In this document: piece after piece, positions 21,957-33,453 of the stretch
Layout: every line of letters begins with the position of its first letter
Position numbering within the stretch: position 1 is the stretch's first letter
NCBI GenBank assembly: GCA_014879875.1
Contig: JACSRF010000301.1
Coordinates: 1 to 40,578 of the forward strand
Length of the DNA: 40,578 bases
Direction of reading: 5' to 3'
Origin: Anaerolinea sp.
Lineage (GTDB): Bacteria; Chloroflexota; Anaerolineae; Promineifilales; Promineifilaceae
Made by a program: the position numbers and the translations under genes
Notes under the pieces: model-generated
What the model saw: the letters and a program-made list of their open reading frames with translations, nothing else
The model's database searches: none
What the model was told of the DNA's origin: nothing

Positions 21957-24449
21957 TTATAGACTGAGCAGGTAGGCTTTCACCGCTTGCGCCGATTCAA
22001 GCTGCAACACTGCGGCGGCAATGCGCTGCGCATCCGCCAACTGCAAACGCCGGATTGCTTCCTTGACATCGGGCACGGCCGGCGCGCTCATACTCAGTTC
22101 GTCCAAACCGAGGCCAATAAGCACAGGCACGGCCGTTGCATTGCCCGCCAGCTCGCCACATATCCCCACCCAAATACCGGCAGCATGGCCAGCAGTCACC
22201 GTTTGCTGAATCAGGCGCAGCACCGCCGGCTGCAAAGCATCGGCCAGATCGGCGACCCTGGCATTGCCGCGATCCGCTGCCATCGCATACTGCGTTAGAT
22301 CATTCGTCCCAATGCTGAAGAAATCTGCTTCGGCTGCCAACTGATCGGCCACCGTCACCGCCGACGGTACTTCGATCATGACGCCTACTTCCATCTGCGG
22401 GTCAAATAGTTTGCCTTCTGCCTGCAATTCAGCTTGTACGTTAGCCAACGCTGCTTTTGCCGCCCGCAGTTCCGCCACGGACCCGATCATGGGGAACATC
22501 ATCTTCACGTTGGCGGGCGTACCGGCCGCATCCACGCTTGCCCGCAAAATAGCGCGCAGCTGCGGCTTAAAAATTTCTGGGTGATCTAAACAAAAGCGAA
22601 TGCCACGCCAGCCGAGAAACGGGTTGCTTTCCGGTTCACGCTGAAAATAGGGCAGTGGTTTGTCACCGCCAACGTCGAGCGTGCGAATGACCAACGGCCG
22701 TTTCCCCATATCGCGCACCACCTGCCGGTACGCCTGGTACTGCTCTTCTTCGGTAGGGGCCGTTTCCCGCCCCAGGAACATAAACTCAGTCCGAAACAAG
22801 CCAACGCCCTCCGCCCCATATTCCAGCGCTATACGCGTATCCATTGGCCCGCCAATATTGGCGACAATCTCCACAGCATGACCATCTTGCGTCACGGCTG
22901 GCTGCTGCCCAACTTCTTTAGCGCGTAGTTGTTCGCCTAGCCATACCTGCCGCTGCGCTTGCAGTTCCGCCTGTGTGTCATAATCCGGGTCTACCCAAAT
23001 ACGCCCTTGCGCGCCATCGAGCGCCAGCATTTGCCCTTCACGCAGCGCCGCCAACGCATTACCCGCGCCAACAATGGCCGGAATGCCTAACGCTCGCGCC
23101 AGAATAGCGCTGTGCGAAGTGGCCCCGCCCAATTCGGTGCAAATGCCCAACACCTTATCCGGGTTCATGCGCGCCGTATCGGAAGGGGTCAGGTCGGTGG
23201 CAACGAGGATAGCGGGCTGCTCAAAGTCGAGCGACGGCCGTTCCACGCCCATCATTTGCGCCAATACCCGCTGCCCCACGTCCAGCACGTCGGCCGCGCG
23301 CGCCTGCATATACGCATCGTCTAAAGCGCGGTAAGTGGCCGCCATGTTCGTCACCACCTGCTGCCAGGCAGCTTCGGCATTCACCGCGCGCGCCATGATC
23401 ACGTCATGCGCCGCATCAATCAAGTCCGGGTCTTGCAAAAAGAGTAAATGCGCCTCAAAAATAGCGGCTTCGGCGCTGCCCATTTGCCGGACAGCCTGTT
23501 GATGAATGCTGCTAATTTCTAATTTGGCTGCGGCAACGGCCGTTTGCAGGCGCTGCCATTCCGCATCCGTATTGGTGATGGCGCGCGCTTCCACATCTGG
23601 TAAACGAGGGCGATACAAAGCGGCCGGCCCAATGGCAATTCCCGGCGAGGCCGGAATCCCGCCCAACTCCCCTTCAGCCAATGGGGTAACAGCCTTAGGC
23701 ACAAGCGGGCCGGTCGCATCGTCGTCATGGTCGCCAAAATTGTCATCAGCCAGGCTTTGGATAGCTGTCAGCGCCGCCGCCGCATCAGGCCCATCGGCCA
23801 GGATGATGATTTCATCTCCCTGACGTACTCCCAACGTTGCCACCTGATTAATGCTTTTGGCGTTGGCAACTTTGCTACCCTTACGCAGTTGCATTGTGGC
23901 GTTAAAGCGGTTAGCCGTCGTTACAAAACGAGCCGCCGGGCGGGCATGTAGCCCCAGGCGATTATAGACCATCAGGGTCAGCTTTTGCGCACTGGTTACA
24001 GGAGTAACGGCCGTTTTTACCGCGCCAACTCCGGCAACATACTCCCCTAGCTGAGCTTCCTTCATGGCCAAAGCGCCCAAAGCTTCCTGAGCCACCTGCT
24101 CCAGCGTACCGTCAACGGCCGCCTGCACCACCGCCGACATCGCTCCTTCAACCAGCGGCGCTGCACATAAAATGATCCGTTCACACATTTCAGCCGGCAG
24201 CAAATCTAGCGCCGTTTCCGCGCTCAGCAAGGCGCTGCCCAAATCCATTAGCACGAGGACGCCATCTTCGCTGTATACCTCGTAGATCGCCTCGTACACC
24301 TTGATTGCATCGGTGCCAATGGGATGTTCCGGATCATCAACGCCACCGGCTACGGCAATGGGCACGGTTTGCGGTGTCATTTGCTGTGCTAATTCTTGCA
24401 CGCCAATAGCTAGATTCTTGCTGTGTGAAACAATGACGATACCAACCAT
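21957..24449 (-). CDS. dhaM: PTS phosphotransferase fusion EIIA(Man/Dha)-HPr-EI (DhaM-like)
   Basis: An 830-residue fusion that carries phosphate from PEP to dihydroxyacetone kinase. Order: DhaM/EIIA domain (about 1-130, H9 in VSHSKN, LMDLGSA motif), HPr domain (about 155-240, H168 in RLGLHARP, plus a Ser in NAKSI like HPr Ser46), and full-length enzyme I (about 262-830, H446 in GGATSHSAI, PEP-site GTNDLTQY, catalytic Cys in GICGELAGN). E. coli DhaM has only a short EI fragment; here EI is complete, so one polypeptide could replace the general PTS chain. No EIIB/EIIC sugar permease is near. The ATG 24449 is preferred over a TTG at 24455. Repeat R1 lies 12 bp upstream; dhaK and dhaL are in the same strand run. 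Confidence 0.93.
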   Translation of the reverse strand: MVGIVIVSHSKNLAIGVQELAQQMTPQTVPIAVAGGVDDPEHPIGTDAIKVYEAIYEVYSEDGVLVLMDLGSALLSAETALDLLPAEMCERIILCAAPLVEGAMSAVVQAAVDGTLEQVAQEALGALAMKEAQLGEYVAGVGAVKTAVTPVTSAQKLTLMVYNRLGLHARPAARFVTTANRFNATMQLRKGSKVANAKSINQVATLGVRQGDEIIILADGPDAAAALTAIQSLADDNFGDHDDDATGPLVPKAVTPLAEGELGGIPASPGIAIGPAALYRPRLPDVEARAITNTDAEWQRLQTAVAAAKLEISSIHQQAVRQMGSAEAAIFEAHLLFLQDPDLIDAAHDVIMARAVNAEAAWQQVVTNMAATYRALDDAYMQARAADVLDVGQRVLAQMMGVERPSLDFEQPAILVATDLTPSDTARMNPDKVLGICTELGGATSHSAILARALGIPAIVGAGNALAALREGQMLALDGAQGRIWVDPDYDTQAELQAQRQVWLGEQLRAKEVGQQPAVTQDGHAVEIVANIGGPMDTRIALEYGAEGVGLFRTEFMFLGRETAPTEEEQYQAYRQVVRDMGKRPLVIRTLDVGGDKPLPYFQREPESNPFLGWRGIRFCLDHPEIFKPQLRAILRASVDAAGTPANVKMMFPMIGSVAELRAAKAALANVQAELQAEGKLFDPQMEVGVMIEVPSAVTVADQLAAEADFFSIGTNDLTQYAMAADRGNARVADLADALQPAVLRLIQQTVTAGHAAGIWVGICGELAGNATAVPVLIGLGLDELSMSAPAVPDVKEAIRRLQLADAQRIAAAVLQLESAQAVKAYLLSL

Positions 24450-24460
24450 GATCAATTACT

Positions 24461-24530
24461 CACTAATGTGTAAACGACGTTTTCGTCTTTGTGTGTGTAG
24501 GGCAATTTGACAAATTGCCCTACATGATGA
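24461..24530 (-). repeat. Dispersed leader repeat R1, copy 2
   Basis: The minus strand matches positions 1-70 at 68 of 70 bases, including the GTAGGGCAATTTG hairpin. It lies 12 bp upstream of the dhaM-like start in the same orientation relative to the gene as copy 1 relative to the hydrogenase operon. Confidence 0.9.
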
Positions 24531-24577
24531 CTTCTTGTAAGCCTGGCGTCTGGTCATTGACACCGTTGCTATCATAT

Positions 24578-25153
24578 TTACGATTTACAGTTCACCGATT
24601 GCCGGTCACAGCGAGGGCAGCCGGTCACTTCATAAACGGCCGTCTCCACTGCCAACGTCAATTTTTCTGGCGGGCCAGGCACAAAGCCCGTTGCCCCACA
24701 AGAACACGCATACCAACCGATGGGAACGGCCGTAAACGGCCGTCGCGCCGCCAATAAATCAATACACTCCACACCAAAACCCCACCGCGCATTGGTGATC
24801 AGGTAGCGGCAGCCCACCGCGCGCAGTTTTTCCGCATAAACCGCCACATGTTGGCAATGGCGCATCAACAGCACGGCCAGGGTGACATCTGTGGGGAATG
24901 GGTAAGAACGGGCATCGGCGCAAACTGAGTGTAAATTTGGCGGCAGGGTCATGGCCGGTGGCAGCAAGGCGGCGTTCATTTCCAGCGCATACACACGCCT
25001 GGCCCGCTGTGCCAACCGCCGCGTCAACCGTAAATCACCGGCGCCAATGTCCAATACCACATCATCAGAGCGAATGGCATCTAAAACGGCCGTATACATC
25101 GGCTCATCATACGGCGCCCACATCTGTTCCCATGCCTGGGCCGATAAAGCCAC
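24578..25153 (-). CDS. Class I SAM methyltransferase with C-terminal Cys cluster
   Basis: A 191-residue protein. The SAM-binding core has VLDIGAGDLRLTRRLAQ (motif I) and the acidic end of strand 2 in YALEMN, closest in look to the KsgA/rRNA-adenine type. The C-terminal part has two Cys pairs, C150/C152 (ACSCG) and C179/C182 (CPRC), which could bind zinc. The last eight residues and stop are encoded by a heptamer repeat (CGGCAAT, CGGTGAA), so the end is probably not native. The start overlaps the upstream gene stop by one base. Target unknown. Confidence 0.75.
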   Translation of the reverse strand: MALSAQAWEQMWAPYDEPMYTAVLDAIRSDDVVLDIGAGDLRLTRRLAQRARRVYALEMNAALLPPAMTLPPNLHSVCADARSYPFPTDVTLAVLLMRHCQHVAVYAEKLRAVGCRYLITNARWGFGVECIDLLAARRPFTAVPIGWYACSCGATGFVPGPPEKLTLAVETAVYEVTGCPRCDRQSVNCKS

Positions 25154-25458
25154 TACGAGCCTCCTCGACGGCGGCGCACGAATATATTAAATGACAAACT
25201 CATGCCAAAAATGACCCATATCGCCACCGCAGACGCCAATCCAAAAAGAATCGCCCGACCCAACCCCTCTGTGGGATAAAGCTGCCAGGTCATGAATACG
25301 GCAAAAGCAAGGCTCACGAAAGCAATCAGGGTGATACCCGACCGCATCGCTATCCACGGTTCACTCATCGCTTTGGCGATTTCTTTGTCCAGCGTTTCGC
25401 TGGCCTGTGCTTCGCTGGCCCGTTGGCTCATCTTCCGCTTTGTCTTTTTCTTCGCCAT
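25153..25458 (-). CDS. Small two-helix membrane protein, unknown function
   Basis: A 101-residue protein with a basic N-terminus (KKKTKRK), a short amphipathic stretch, and two membrane helices (about 41-58 and 67-90), ending in an Arg cluster. I do not recognise a family. It starts 18 bp after glpC and overlaps the methyltransferase by one base, so it is translated as part of the glp-dha run. It might anchor GlpC or another complex to the membrane; that is speculation from location. Confidence 0.7.
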   Translation of the reverse strand: MAKKKTKRKMSQRASEAQASETLDKEIAKAMSEPWIAMRSGITLIAFVSLAFAVFMTWQLYPTEGLGRAILFGLASAVAIWVIFGMSLSFNIFVRRRRGGS

Positions 25459-25476
25459 ATATTGTCTTTCGTCTCT

Positions 25477-26739
25477 CTAAATCAACTGCCGCTTCTCTAA
25501 ATCATACAGTCCATACGCTGCCGCCAAAAACTCAATCGGGTGGCGCGAAGGCAACTCAGTGCCATGCTCCAACTGCCAACGGCATGTCTCCGAATCACAG
25601 GCCGTCATGGTCACGTCCTCACCCTGTTTCGCCACAAAATCAAACAGTTCCGCGCCAACATCCATGGCGATCTGATACTTTTCCACTTTGTACCCATACG
25701 TCCCGGCGATGCCGCAGCAGCGCGCGTCGCTCTCGCGCAAATCCAGGCCAGGGATCAGGCTCATGATGTCCATAGACGGCTTACCTACCCGGTGCGCCCG
25801 GTATTGGCAGGGAGCATGATAAGGCAGCGTCATGTTCAAATCGCGGAAATCCGTTTTCAATTCGCCCCGGTCATGCAGCTCGCGCAGCCACTCAAAGATG
25901 TCCCAGGTGGCCTTCGTGATCATTTGGGCGTTCTCTCCGTCCATGTCCAGCAGTTCCGGCGCTTCTTCCTTGAGCGTCAGGGTGCAGCTTGTGCTGGTCC
26001 CCACGATATCCAGACCCGCTTGCGCATAAACGAGCAGCTTGTTGATGTTGTTCTGATGGTATTCGCCGGCCGCCTTAAATTCACCATTGCTGAGCATAGG
26101 TAGACCGCAGCAGTTCTGTGGCGGCACAATCACCTCGAAGCCATTGTGTTCAAACACGGCGACGGCCGCTTTGCCGATGAAAGGCTCGTAATACATGGTG
26201 GCGCAGCCGTGATAGTACACAACTTTCTTGTCTGATTTCAGGCGCTGCGCCTTCGTTTTCTTGAACCAATCGCCAAACGTGCCATCGCTAGACCAATGGG
26301 GCAGAGGAGCTTCGCGGGCGATGCCCATCACTTTTTCCGCCAGGACGCGGCTGAGCGGGTTGTGCATACCAAAGTTAGCCAGCGCGGGGACAAGACTGCC
26401 CATTTTACCTAGCGTTTCATTGCGCCCCAGGAGGCGATTGCGCAGCGGGATGCCGGTTTCGGCGACAATTTGGGCGCGCGCGCGGGCGTTTATCTCGGCG
26501 ATTTTGACGCCGCTGGGGCACACTTCGTTGCAAACGCGGCAGCCGGAGCAGTAATCAACCGAATGGTCGGGCGTTTGCGGCTGCCCCACTTCGCGGAAGC
26601 GCTGCGCCTGTGGCCCAACATATTTGGGGCCGGGGAAGAGGTCGGTAACGGCCGCAACCGGGCAGTAGCTTGTGCAGATGTTGCATTTAATACATTCGTC
26701 CAGGGATGGCCCGACCGAATGCCATGATTTTGTGTGCAT
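25477..26739 (-). CDS. glpC: Anaerobic glycerol-3-phosphate dehydrogenase subunit C (GlpC)
   Basis: A 420-residue iron-sulfur subunit passing electrons from GlpAB to the quinone pool. Two [4Fe-4S] motifs (CIKCNICTSYCP and CSGCRVCNEVCP) are followed by two CCG-type regions (HGC...NCCG and PCQ...RCCGIAGTYG with CDSETC). The stretch CCGIAGTYGYKVEKY is characteristic of GlpC. The ATG 26739 follows AGAGGAA; the open frame back to 26976 overlaps glpB and is not protein-like. Only 11 bp separate it from glpB. The first CCG region lacks the CxxC ending, which is also how I recall E. coli GlpC. Confidence 0.93.
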   Translation of the reverse strand: MHTKSWHSVGPSLDECIKCNICTSYCPVAAVTDLFPGPKYVGPQAQRFREVGQPQTPDHSVDYCSGCRVCNEVCPSGVKIAEINARARAQIVAETGIPLRNRLLGRNETLGKMGSLVPALANFGMHNPLSRVLAEKVMGIAREAPLPHWSSDGTFGDWFKKTKAQRLKSDKKVVYYHGCATMYYEPFIGKAAVAVFEHNGFEVIVPPQNCCGLPMLSNGEFKAAGEYHQNNINKLLVYAQAGLDIVGTSTSCTLTLKEEAPELLDMDGENAQMITKATWDIFEWLRELHDRGELKTDFRDLNMTLPYHAPCQYRAHRVGKPSMDIMSLIPGLDLRESDARCCGIAGTYGYKVEKYQIAMDVGAELFDFVAKQGEDVTMTACDSETCRWQLEHGTELPSRHPIEFLAAAYGLYDLEKRQLI

Positions 26740-26750
26740 AGTCGTTCCTC

Positions 26751-28028
26751 TCAAGCAATTAGCGCCTGGGCGGCGGCGATGCCGGTGACAACGGCCGTTC
26801 CCTCGCTGCTTCGTTCTTGAATGGCGTCGCTGTGGGCCAGCAGGTTTCCGGATGCCCAAAGGTTGGCGTACAACGGCCGTTCCTCCTCTGCCACCGGTTG
26901 GAATTGCCGGTTTACCTTCACCCCACCACGAAACACCGGATGTCCTTCCGGGGCCAAAAAGCTGGGATGGAACCAATCAGCACGCGCCTGGGGCACGCTC
27001 AACGGCAAGTCAAAAATAGTCTCCCAGACACGGCCGTCCACGTCGCTGTCGAAGCCACCGCCCAAAATGCCGCCGGTCGCCAGCAGATAGTTGTCGGCGC
27101 GCAGTTGCAGCGGGCGCGAACTGGTGGCGCTCTCCACCCAGCGCACTACGCCCGGCGCGCCATTGGTCGCGGTCGTCTCGGTGGCAATGACTTCCATCCC
27201 GACTGAAATCCGCACGCCCATCCCTTGCAGGTGGCGGCGCAGCGCGCTGAACAGGCGCACCCCCGGCACGCTCGGCGGCAAAGTGGGAATCTCAAAAACA
27301 GGCGCGGCCGTCTCGCGCTCCAGTTCAGCCAATAACGCGGCGTGCGCTTCCATACCTAAAATGGCAGGCAGGCCAACGCGCTCGCCCGGTCGGATGATCT
27401 TGCGCAGCGCCGCGTCGAGCGCCGCCCACTGCGCTTTGTTGTCTAGCCCATGGGCTAACTGCACCGTATTGGCGTCGCGCCGTTTGCTGATCAGGCTGAA
27501 CGGCAGGAAAGCGGCGCGCGCCTTATAGCCAAGTTTGGTCAGGTTTTCGGCAACGAGTTCCGGGTAGAAGTCGCGCATCCGCTCGAACCCGACAATCAGC
27601 ATCGGCTCAGAACGGCTGAGATCACCCGCCAGTTGGCCGCGTGGGGCCAGGTAGGTGGGGCGGGCCGCGCCGGCCGGGGAAGGCAGTAATAAATTATCGC
27701 CCGGATTGGCCGCGCCGCCATAGGGCAGCCCCAGGTCTTTGCTCAGGGCGACGAAAGCGGCGAGCGCCTGGGCGATTTGTGTATGGGTGAGTAAGGCGTA
27801 GGGATGGTCTGGGTTAGCCTGGACAAGGGTTTGGATTTGTTCTAACGGCCGTTGCACCGGCGCGCCCATCTGCCCAGGCATATACCCTAAGACGTCAATG
27901 GTCCCCGCCCCCCAATGGAGCGAACCCAAACCTTTAGCAGCCAGGTTCACTTTCAAACCTGCTTTCGCGGCGGTGTAGGCAGCCATCAGGCCGCTCAGAC
28001 CTGCGCCGATAATCAGTAAGTCAGCCAT
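26751..28028 (-). CDS. glpB: Anaerobic glycerol-3-phosphate dehydrogenase subunit B (GlpB)
   Basis: A 425-residue flavoprotein subunit. It opens with an FAD-binding fold (LLIIGAGLSGLMAAYTA) and has the GlpB-type continuation KGLGSLHWGAGTIDVLGY; a second conserved region near the C-terminus (LLATGGILGGGF, then NLWASGNLLAHSD) completes the FAD site. Length agrees with E. coli GlpB. It lies between glpA and glpC in the canonical order. The 47-bp gap from glpA is entirely heptamer-repeat hairpin. Confidence 0.92.
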   Translation of the reverse strand: MADLLIIGAGLSGLMAAYTAAKAGLKVNLAAKGLGSLHWGAGTIDVLGYMPGQMGAPVQRPLEQIQTLVQANPDHPYALLTHTQIAQALAAFVALSKDLGLPYGGAANPGDNLLLPSPAGAARPTYLAPRGQLAGDLSRSEPMLIVGFERMRDFYPELVAENLTKLGYKARAAFLPFSLISKRRDANTVQLAHGLDNKAQWAALDAALRKIIRPGERVGLPAILGMEAHAALLAELERETAAPVFEIPTLPPSVPGVRLFSALRRHLQGMGVRISVGMEVIATETTATNGAPGVVRWVESATSSRPLQLRADNYLLATGGILGGGFDSDVDGRVWETIFDLPLSVPQARADWFHPSFLAPEGHPVFRGGVKVNRQFQPVAEEERPLYANLWASGNLLAHSDAIQERSSEGTAVVTGIAAAQALIA

Positions 28029-28034
28029 CTCAAT

Positions 28035-28075
28035 CCCCCAGAGTGTAGAGCGTAGAGATTCTCTATCTCACCACT

Positions 28076-28079
<4 letters not shown>
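28035..28079 (-). repeat. Heptamer repeat hairpin between glpA and glpB
   Basis: On the minus strand AGAGTGG, TGAGATA, GAGAATC, TCTACGC, TCTACAC units follow with 7-bp period, and the GAGA half pairs with the TCTC half. The glpA stop codon TAG (28076-28078) is the first part of this block, and it fills the whole gap. Confidence 0.75.
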
Positions 28080-29848
<1,769 letters not shown>

Positions 29849-29924
29849 CTTGGGTCTCCCCAAAGAAAAGCATACAGTGTGAATGGACGTGCTGCCACGT
29901 CCATTCACAATTAGCTATTCAAAA

Positions 29925-31415
29925 TTATTCTACCCAGTCGAAGGTGCGGGTAACAGCTTTCTTCCACTGTGCATATAGTTCTGTGCTGGCATTGCTGTCA
30001 GCTGCGGGTTCCCAGGTCTTGTCTATACCCCAGTTTTCACGCATTTCGTCGGTGTTTTTCCAGAAGCCAACGGCTAAACCGGCGGCGTAGGCAGCGCCCA
30101 ACGCTGTGGTTTCCGCCACTTTCGGCCGTACCACGGGCACATCCAGCACGTCCGCCTGGAATTGCATGAGGGTGTCGTTATAAACCATGCCACCGTCTAC
30201 TTTGAGGGCGGTCAAGGGTACGCCAGAGTCATTGTTCATGGCGTCCAACACTTCGCGGGTCTGGTAAGCGGTCGCTTCCAATGCGGCGCGGGCGATGTGG
30301 CCTTTCTTGACGTAGCGCGTGAGGCCAGCGATGACGCCGCGTGCATCTGAACGCCAGTAGGGGGCAAAGAGGCCGGAGAACGCAGGCACGAAGTAGACGC
30401 CGCCATTGTCCTCAACCGATTTGGCATAATCTTCGATGTGCGGTGAGAAATCAAAGAAGTCCAGGTTGTCGCGCAGCCATTGTACCAACGCGCCGGTGAT
30501 GGCGATGGAGCCTTCCAGGGCGTACACGGCCGGTTCATCCCCAAACTTGTAGCACAGGGTCGTCAACAAACCGCTCTTGGAGGGCACAATCTTGGTGCCG
30601 GTGTTCAGGATCATGAAGCAGCCGGTGCCATAGGTGTTCTTGGCTTCGCCGGGGCTGAAGCAAGCCTGCCCCACCGTCGCCGCTTGTTGGTCGCCCAGGT
30701 CGCCAGCGACGGGAATCACGCCGCCAAACGGACCGTCGGCTTTGGTGTATCCATAGACAGCCGAAGAAGGCTTTACGGCCGGCAGCATGGACTTGGGAAT
30801 ACCCATAATGTTCAGAATTTCATCATCCCAATCCAGGGTATTCAGGTTCATGAGCATGGTACGGCTGGCGTTGGTGACGTCGGTGACGTGCGCGCCGGTC
30901 AGGTTCCAGATAACCCAGGTGTCAATGTTGCCAAAGATCGCGTCGCCCTTTTCCGCAGCTTCGCGCAAGCCTTCTACGTTTTCTAGCATCCATTTCACCT
31001 TGGGGCCAGAGAAGTAAGTGGCTAATGGCAGGCCAACCTTTTCGCGGAACCGGTTCTGCCCAATGCCGCCTTCTAAATCTTTGCAGATTTTGTCGGTGCG
31101 GGTGTCTTGCCAGACGATGGCGTTGTAATACGGCTTGCCGGTGTTCTTGTCCCAAACGACAGTTGTTTCACGCTGGTTGGTGACGCCAACGGCCGCCAGG
31201 TCGGCGACGGTGAGGCCGGCTTGCTTGAGCGCCCCTTTAACCACATCTTGCGTGCGCGCCCAAATTTCCAGCGGGTCATGTTCAACCCAACCTGGCTTGG
31301 GGTAGATTTGTTCGTGTTCCAGTTGATGCGCCCCAACGGGTTCGCCAGAATGATTGAAGATCATACAACGGGTGCTTGTTGTACCTTGATCAATTGCTGC
31401 TACATATTTAGCCAT
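29925..31415 (-). CDS. glpK: Glycerol kinase
   Basis: A 496-residue FGGY kinase converting glycerol and ATP to glycerol 3-phosphate. Family landmarks: DQGTTSTR at the N-terminus, [25 protein letters not shown], and the C-terminal [17 protein letters not shown] lies 9 bp before the ATG. It sits between dhaL and glpA, so its product goes straight to GlpABC. It contains no copy of the ACGGCCGT octamer, unlike many neighbours. Confidence 0.97.
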   Translation of the reverse strand: MAKYVAAIDQGTTSTRCMIFNHSGEPVGAHQLEHEQIYPKPGWVEHDPLEIWARTQDVVKGALKQAGLTVADLAAVGVTNQRETTVVWDKNTGKPYYNAIVWQDTRTDKICKDLEGGIGQNRFREKVGLPLATYFSGPKVKWMLENVEGLREAAEKGDAIFGNIDTWVIWNLTGAHVTDVTNASRTMLMNLNTLDWDDEILNIMGIPKSMLPAVKPSSAVYGYTKADGPFGGVIPVAGDLGDQQAATVGQACFSPGEAKNTYGTGCFMILNTGTKIVPSKSGLLTTLCYKFGDEPAVYALEGSIAITGALVQWLRDNLDFFDFSPHIEDYAKSVEDNGGVYFVPAFSGLFAPYWRSDARGVIAGLTRYVKKGHIARAALEATAYQTREVLDAMNNDSGVPLTALKVDGGMVYNDTLMQFQADVLDVPVVRPKVAETTALGAAYAAGLAVGFWKNTDEMRENWGIDKTWEPAADSNASTELYAQWKKAVTRTFDWVE

Positions 31416-31465
31416 TGTTTCAATTCTCCTTGTCTGAAATAGTGGGAATTCATTATCCCAATCTG

Positions 31466-31502
31466 TATTGCGTATTGATCTCTGGTTACGTAATACGCAA
31501 TA
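31466..31502. repeat. Inverted heptamer pair between dhaL and glpK
   Basis: Perfect 11-nt arms TATTGCGTATT (31466-31476) and AATACGCAATA (31492-31502) with a 15-nt loop. The words are those of the 1445-1465 block. It could modulate read-through from dhaL into glpK. Confidence 0.75.
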
Positions 31503-31520
31503 TATCTGCTACGAAAGAGG

Positions 31521-32153
31521 TTAACTTGCTACCAGTGTATCCAATAATGTTTTCAACATGAGGTAGGAAGACGTCGCCCCTGGGTCTTGATGTCCAATGC
31601 TGCGTTCACCCAGGTAGCTGGCGCGCCCCTTTTTTGCTTGTAAAGGAATGGTGTCTTTCATTGCTTGTTCGGCGGTGTTAACGGCCGCTTGCAATGCGAC
31701 AATGGTATCATCGCTTGTAGTCAGGGCTGTGCTGAGCGTCTCTAACGTGGGCGACCAGGTATCGAACATGGTCTTGTCGCCAAGCTGCGCACGGCCGCGC
31801 TGCACAATGCCATCAACCCCGGCCTGCAACAGTTTAAGCAAGTCTTCGTTGTTGAGTTCCTCTTTCGCCGCCACAGCCATGCCACTACGCATGAAAAAGG
31901 TGCCGTATAATGGGCCACTGGCGCCGCCAACGCTGGAAATCAACGTCATGCCCACAGTCTTGAGAATATTGCCAATGTCCTTGTCGGCAATGCTCGGCAA
32001 TTTCTCCTTCACTTTTTTGAAACCACGATCCATGTTGATACCATGATCGGCATCGCCAATGGCCGAGTCTAACTGAGTGAGATAATCTTTGTTTTCGGCC
32101 AGGACAACGGTCAGATTTTCCAGCCAGGCGACTATTTGATCTCTTGTTACCAT
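31521..32153 (-). CDS. dhaL: Dihydroxyacetone kinase ADP-binding subunit DhaL
   Basis: A 211-residue helical subunit that holds tightly bound ADP/ATP as a phosphate shuttle between DhaM and DhaK. Magnesium ligands D29, D34 and D36 are in LDSAIGDADHG, and the C-terminal ASYLGERSIGHQDPGATS closes the nucleotide lid. I start at ATG 32153 (MVTRDQ); a GTG at 32165 is nearer the AAAGGAG sequence but leaves only one spacing base. Together with DhaK and the PTS fusion it forms the PEP-dependent DHA kinase. Confidence 0.94.
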   Translation of the reverse strand: MVTRDQIVAWLENLTVVLAENKDYLTQLDSAIGDADHGINMDRGFKKVKEKLPSIADKDIGNILKTVGMTLISSVGGASGPLYGTFFMRSGMAVAAKEELNNEDLLKLLQAGVDGIVQRGRAQLGDKTMFDTWSPTLETLSTALTTSDDTIVALQAAVNTAEQAMKDTIPLQAKKGRASYLGERSIGHQDPGATSSYLMLKTLLDTLVAS

Positions 32154-32206
32154 GATGAATGACACACTCCTTTACGCTGTCAACAAACTGTAGGAAAACC
32201 GACAGA

Positions 32207-32248
32207 ATTGACGATTGACGATTTTAGATTGACGATTGTCAATTAATT
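32207..32248 (+). repeat. Heptamer repeat block (ATTGACG) between dhaK and dhaL
   Basis: Units ATTGACG, ATTGACG, ATTTTAG, ATTGACG, ATTGTCA and ATTAATT follow with 7-bp period. The last units are partly complementary to the first. It lies in the 134-bp gap between the two kinase subunits. Confidence 0.75.
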
Positions 32249-32287
32249 ACCGAACGCCGCCGCTGGCAGTTTGCCTACATGACAGGG

Positions 32288-33361
32288 CTATACCCCCCAA
32301 CGTAAGCCTGGGGTATTGACAGGCGCGTCCCAGAGCTTCAAGATTTCCTCATCGGCCTTTAGCAAGGTAATGGACATCCCTTGCATTTCTAGCGAGGTGA
32401 TGTAAGGGCCAATGAGGTTACGGGCGATTTTATACCCTTTCTCTTCCAGGATCTGGGCTACTTTACGATAGACGGCGTACAGTTCCGCAACGGGGGTGCC
32501 GCCCATGCTGTTCACGAAAACGATAAACTCATCACCGGGGGCAAATGGCTTGTCGGTCAACTGCTTTTCAATCCAGGTACCCTCTTCGCGGTCCCACTCG
32601 CGCACAACGCGGGTATAAGCGGCGTCGGTGATGATTTCGTTGACCATCATGGTGGTAATTTCATCAGCGGAGGCCATGGGCATACGCTTTTGCCCAGGTT
32701 CGCCGTGGATGCCGATACCGATTTCGATTTCGTTGTCGGGCAAATCAAAGGTGGGTTTGCCGGCCGCAGGGACCGTGCAGGAGGTAATAGCCATGCCCAT
32801 GGAACGGCCGTACATGTTTGCCTTGCGCGCCAGATCGGCGCATTGGTCGAGGTCATAACCCGCTTCGGCGGCCGCGCCCACAATCTTCTCCACAAGCACC
32901 GTCGTACCCACGCCACGTCGGCCGGCCGTATACAGGCTGTCCTTCACGGCTACGTCATCATCAATGAGGATGCTTTGTACTTTGATGCCGTCGGCGTGCG
33001 CCAGTTCGGCGGCCGTTTCAAAGTTCAACACGTCGCCCGTATAGTTTTTCACCAGCATAAGCACGCCAGCGCCACCGTCCACAGCCTTGGCGCATTCATA
33101 CATTTGGTCCGGCGTAGGCGATGTAAACACTTCGCCAGGGCAGGCGCCGGCCAACATGCCCATCCCCACAAAACCGCCGTGCATCGGTTCGTGCCCGCTG
33201 CCGCCACCGGAGATAACCGCCACCTTGCCGGCTACCGGCGCATCGGCGCGGCACACATATTTCGGTTCATAATTTACTTTGAGCAGGTCAGGGTGCGCGA
33301 CCGCCATCCCCTCCAACTGTTCCTTGACAACATCATCAAGTGCATTAATCAACTTTTTCAT
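32288..33361 (-). CDS. dhaK: Dihydroxyacetone kinase substrate-binding subunit DhaK
   Basis: A 357-residue subunit that binds dihydroxyacetone covalently through a histidine. H219 in GIGIHGEPG corresponds to that residue; H57 in GSGHEPMH and D110 in YTGDVLNF match the other active-site residues. The protein begins at ATG 33361, with AGGGAGAG about four to five bases before it; a preceding TTG is less likely. It lies downstream of glpF and upstream of dhaL. Separate K and L genes plus DhaM mark the PTS-dependent, not ATP-dependent, type. Confidence 0.95.
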   Translation of the reverse strand: MKKLINALDDVVKEQLEGMAVAHPDLLKVNYEPKYVCRADAPVAGKVAVISGGGSGHEPMHGGFVGMGMLAGACPGEVFTSPTPDQMYECAKAVDGGAGVLMLVKNYTGDVLNFETAAELAHADGIKVQSILIDDDVAVKDSLYTAGRRGVGTTVLVEKIVGAAAEAGYDLDQCADLARKANMYGRSMGMAITSCTVPAAGKPTFDLPDNEIEIGIGIHGEPGQKRMPMASADEITTMMVNEIITDAAYTRVVREWDREEGTWIEKQLTDKPFAPGDEFIVFVNSMGGTPVAELYAVYRKVAQILEEKGYKIARNLIGPYITSLEMQGMSITLLKADEEILKLWDAPVNTPGLRWGV

Positions 33362-33453
33362 CAAACTCTCCCTACAATTGCAAAACTAGATTTAGTTATA
33401 GAAGCAAGACAGGCTGCCAGACTTACTGGACAGCCCGTCTTTAACCAAAACGC

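Noticed and set aside
26740-26976. A 79-residue N-terminal extension of glpC
   Set aside because: It overlaps glpB, is Arg/Gly-rich and has no family match; ATG 26739 has a good ribosome binding site.
29849-29908. A 20-residue N-terminal extension of glpA
   Set aside because: The FAD-binding fold starts right after ATG 29848, which has its own GGGAG.
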